Assembly (NCBI GenBank): GCA_016295245.1
Contig: JAEDLO010000088.1
Coordinates: forward strand, 1-6,285
Direction of reading: 5' to 3'
Source: Bacteroidales bacterium
GTDB taxonomy: Bacteria; Bacteroidota; Bacteroidia; Bacteroidales; UBA932
DNA: 6,285 nt
Made by a program: the position numbers and the translations under genes
Shown here: positions 6,156-6,285 of the stretch, piece by piece
How positions within the stretch are numbered: position 1 is the stretch's first letter
How the letters are laid out: each line of letters starts with the position of its first letter
The notes under the pieces: generated by a model
The model's database searches: none
What the model saw: only the letters and a program-made list of their open reading frames with translations
What the model was told of the DNA's origin: nothing

Positions 6156-6244
6156 CAGTCCCAAAAACTGGCATCGTCCCGCGTAAGGTGTTGGTTTTCA
6201 GGAACTTCAGATTAGAAATTAATATTTTTAAAAGTAATACTGAG

Positions 6245-6285
6245 ATGTTACAACCGAAGAGAACAAAATTTAGAAGGGAACAGAA
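6245..6285 (+). CDS. rplP: Ribosomal protein L16, first 13 codons (cut by window end)
   Basis: The visible residues MLQPKRTKFRREQ match the highly conserved start of bacterial ribosomal protein L16 (MLQPKRTKFRK-type). L16 is a large-subunit protein near the peptidyl-transferase centre that helps shape the A-site. Only 41 bases are present, so the rest cannot be checked and the gene could be complete or broken beyond the edge. The start is set by the family N-terminus. The preceding AT-rich stretch has no Shine-Dalgarno, which is normal for Bacteroidota. In nearly all bacteria rplP follows rpsC inside the S10 operon. Here it instead follows a divergent intergenic region with its own promoter-like box. 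Confidence 0.85.
   Translation, partial: MLQPKRTKFRREQ

Larger units (their letters stand above)
5953..6244. other. AT-rich divergent intergenic region between DUF4294 and rplP
   Basis: This 292-bp spacer contains a promoter for each flanking gene, two imperfect copies of a TTCG/CGAA motif and a 12-bp inverted repeat. No tRNA or known small RNA is recognisable. The plus frame of rplP is open back through the whole spacer, but the resulting peptide resembles no family I know. No end of rpsC, the usual gene before rplP, is present. Confidence 0.7.

Noticed and set aside
6161..6244. Riboswitch or ribosomal-protein-binding leader before rplP
   Set aside because: I looked for stems in the presumed leader and found only weak 5-bp pairings. 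There is no recognisable RNA family, so none is claimed.

Overview
The window looks like a chromosomal stretch from a member of the Bacteroidota, most likely the order Bacteroidales. Four kinds of evidence point there. Several genes belong to families that are essentially confined to the phylum (DUF4270, DUF3098, DUF4294). Perfect TAnnTTTG promoter boxes, the phylum's -7 signature, sit before four transcription units. Shine-Dalgarno sequences are mostly absent. The coding regions are fairly GC-rich while the intergenic spacers are very AT-rich. I cannot name the genus.

Layout. (1) Positions 16-2485, minus strand: a two-gene unit reading leftwards. It starts with a short GT5 (glycogen/starch synthase N-terminal domain) protein, followed one base later by a DUF4270 surface lipoprotein with a Gly/Tyr-rich tract. 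(2) Positions 2486-2555: a 70-bp divergent promoter region. (3) Positions 2556-5234, plus strand: a tightly packed four-gene cell-envelope operon, ftsX, DUF3098 membrane protein, uppP, lpxH-like. Adjacent genes overlap or lie at most 3 bp apart. (4) Positions 5197-5952, minus strand: an exported DUF4294 protein converging on the lpxH-like gene and overlapping it by 38 bp. (5) Positions 5953-6244: an AT-rich intergenic region with outward-facing promoters and repeated TTCG/CGAA-type motifs. (6) Positions 6245-6285, plus strand: the first 13 codons of ribosomal protein L16 (rplP), cut by the window edge.

The plus-strand operon combines division-linked peptidoglycan hydrolase control (FtsX), recycling of the undecaprenyl carrier lipid (UppP) and an early lipid A step (LpxH-like). 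It is therefore an envelope-assembly unit. The minus-strand genes add an outer-membrane-type lipoprotein and an exported protein of unknown role.

I found no clear undescribed system. The most unusual points are rplP at the head of its own promoter region with no rpsC before it, the repeat/dyad architecture upstream of it, and a GT5 protein that lacks the parts needed for glycogen synthesis.
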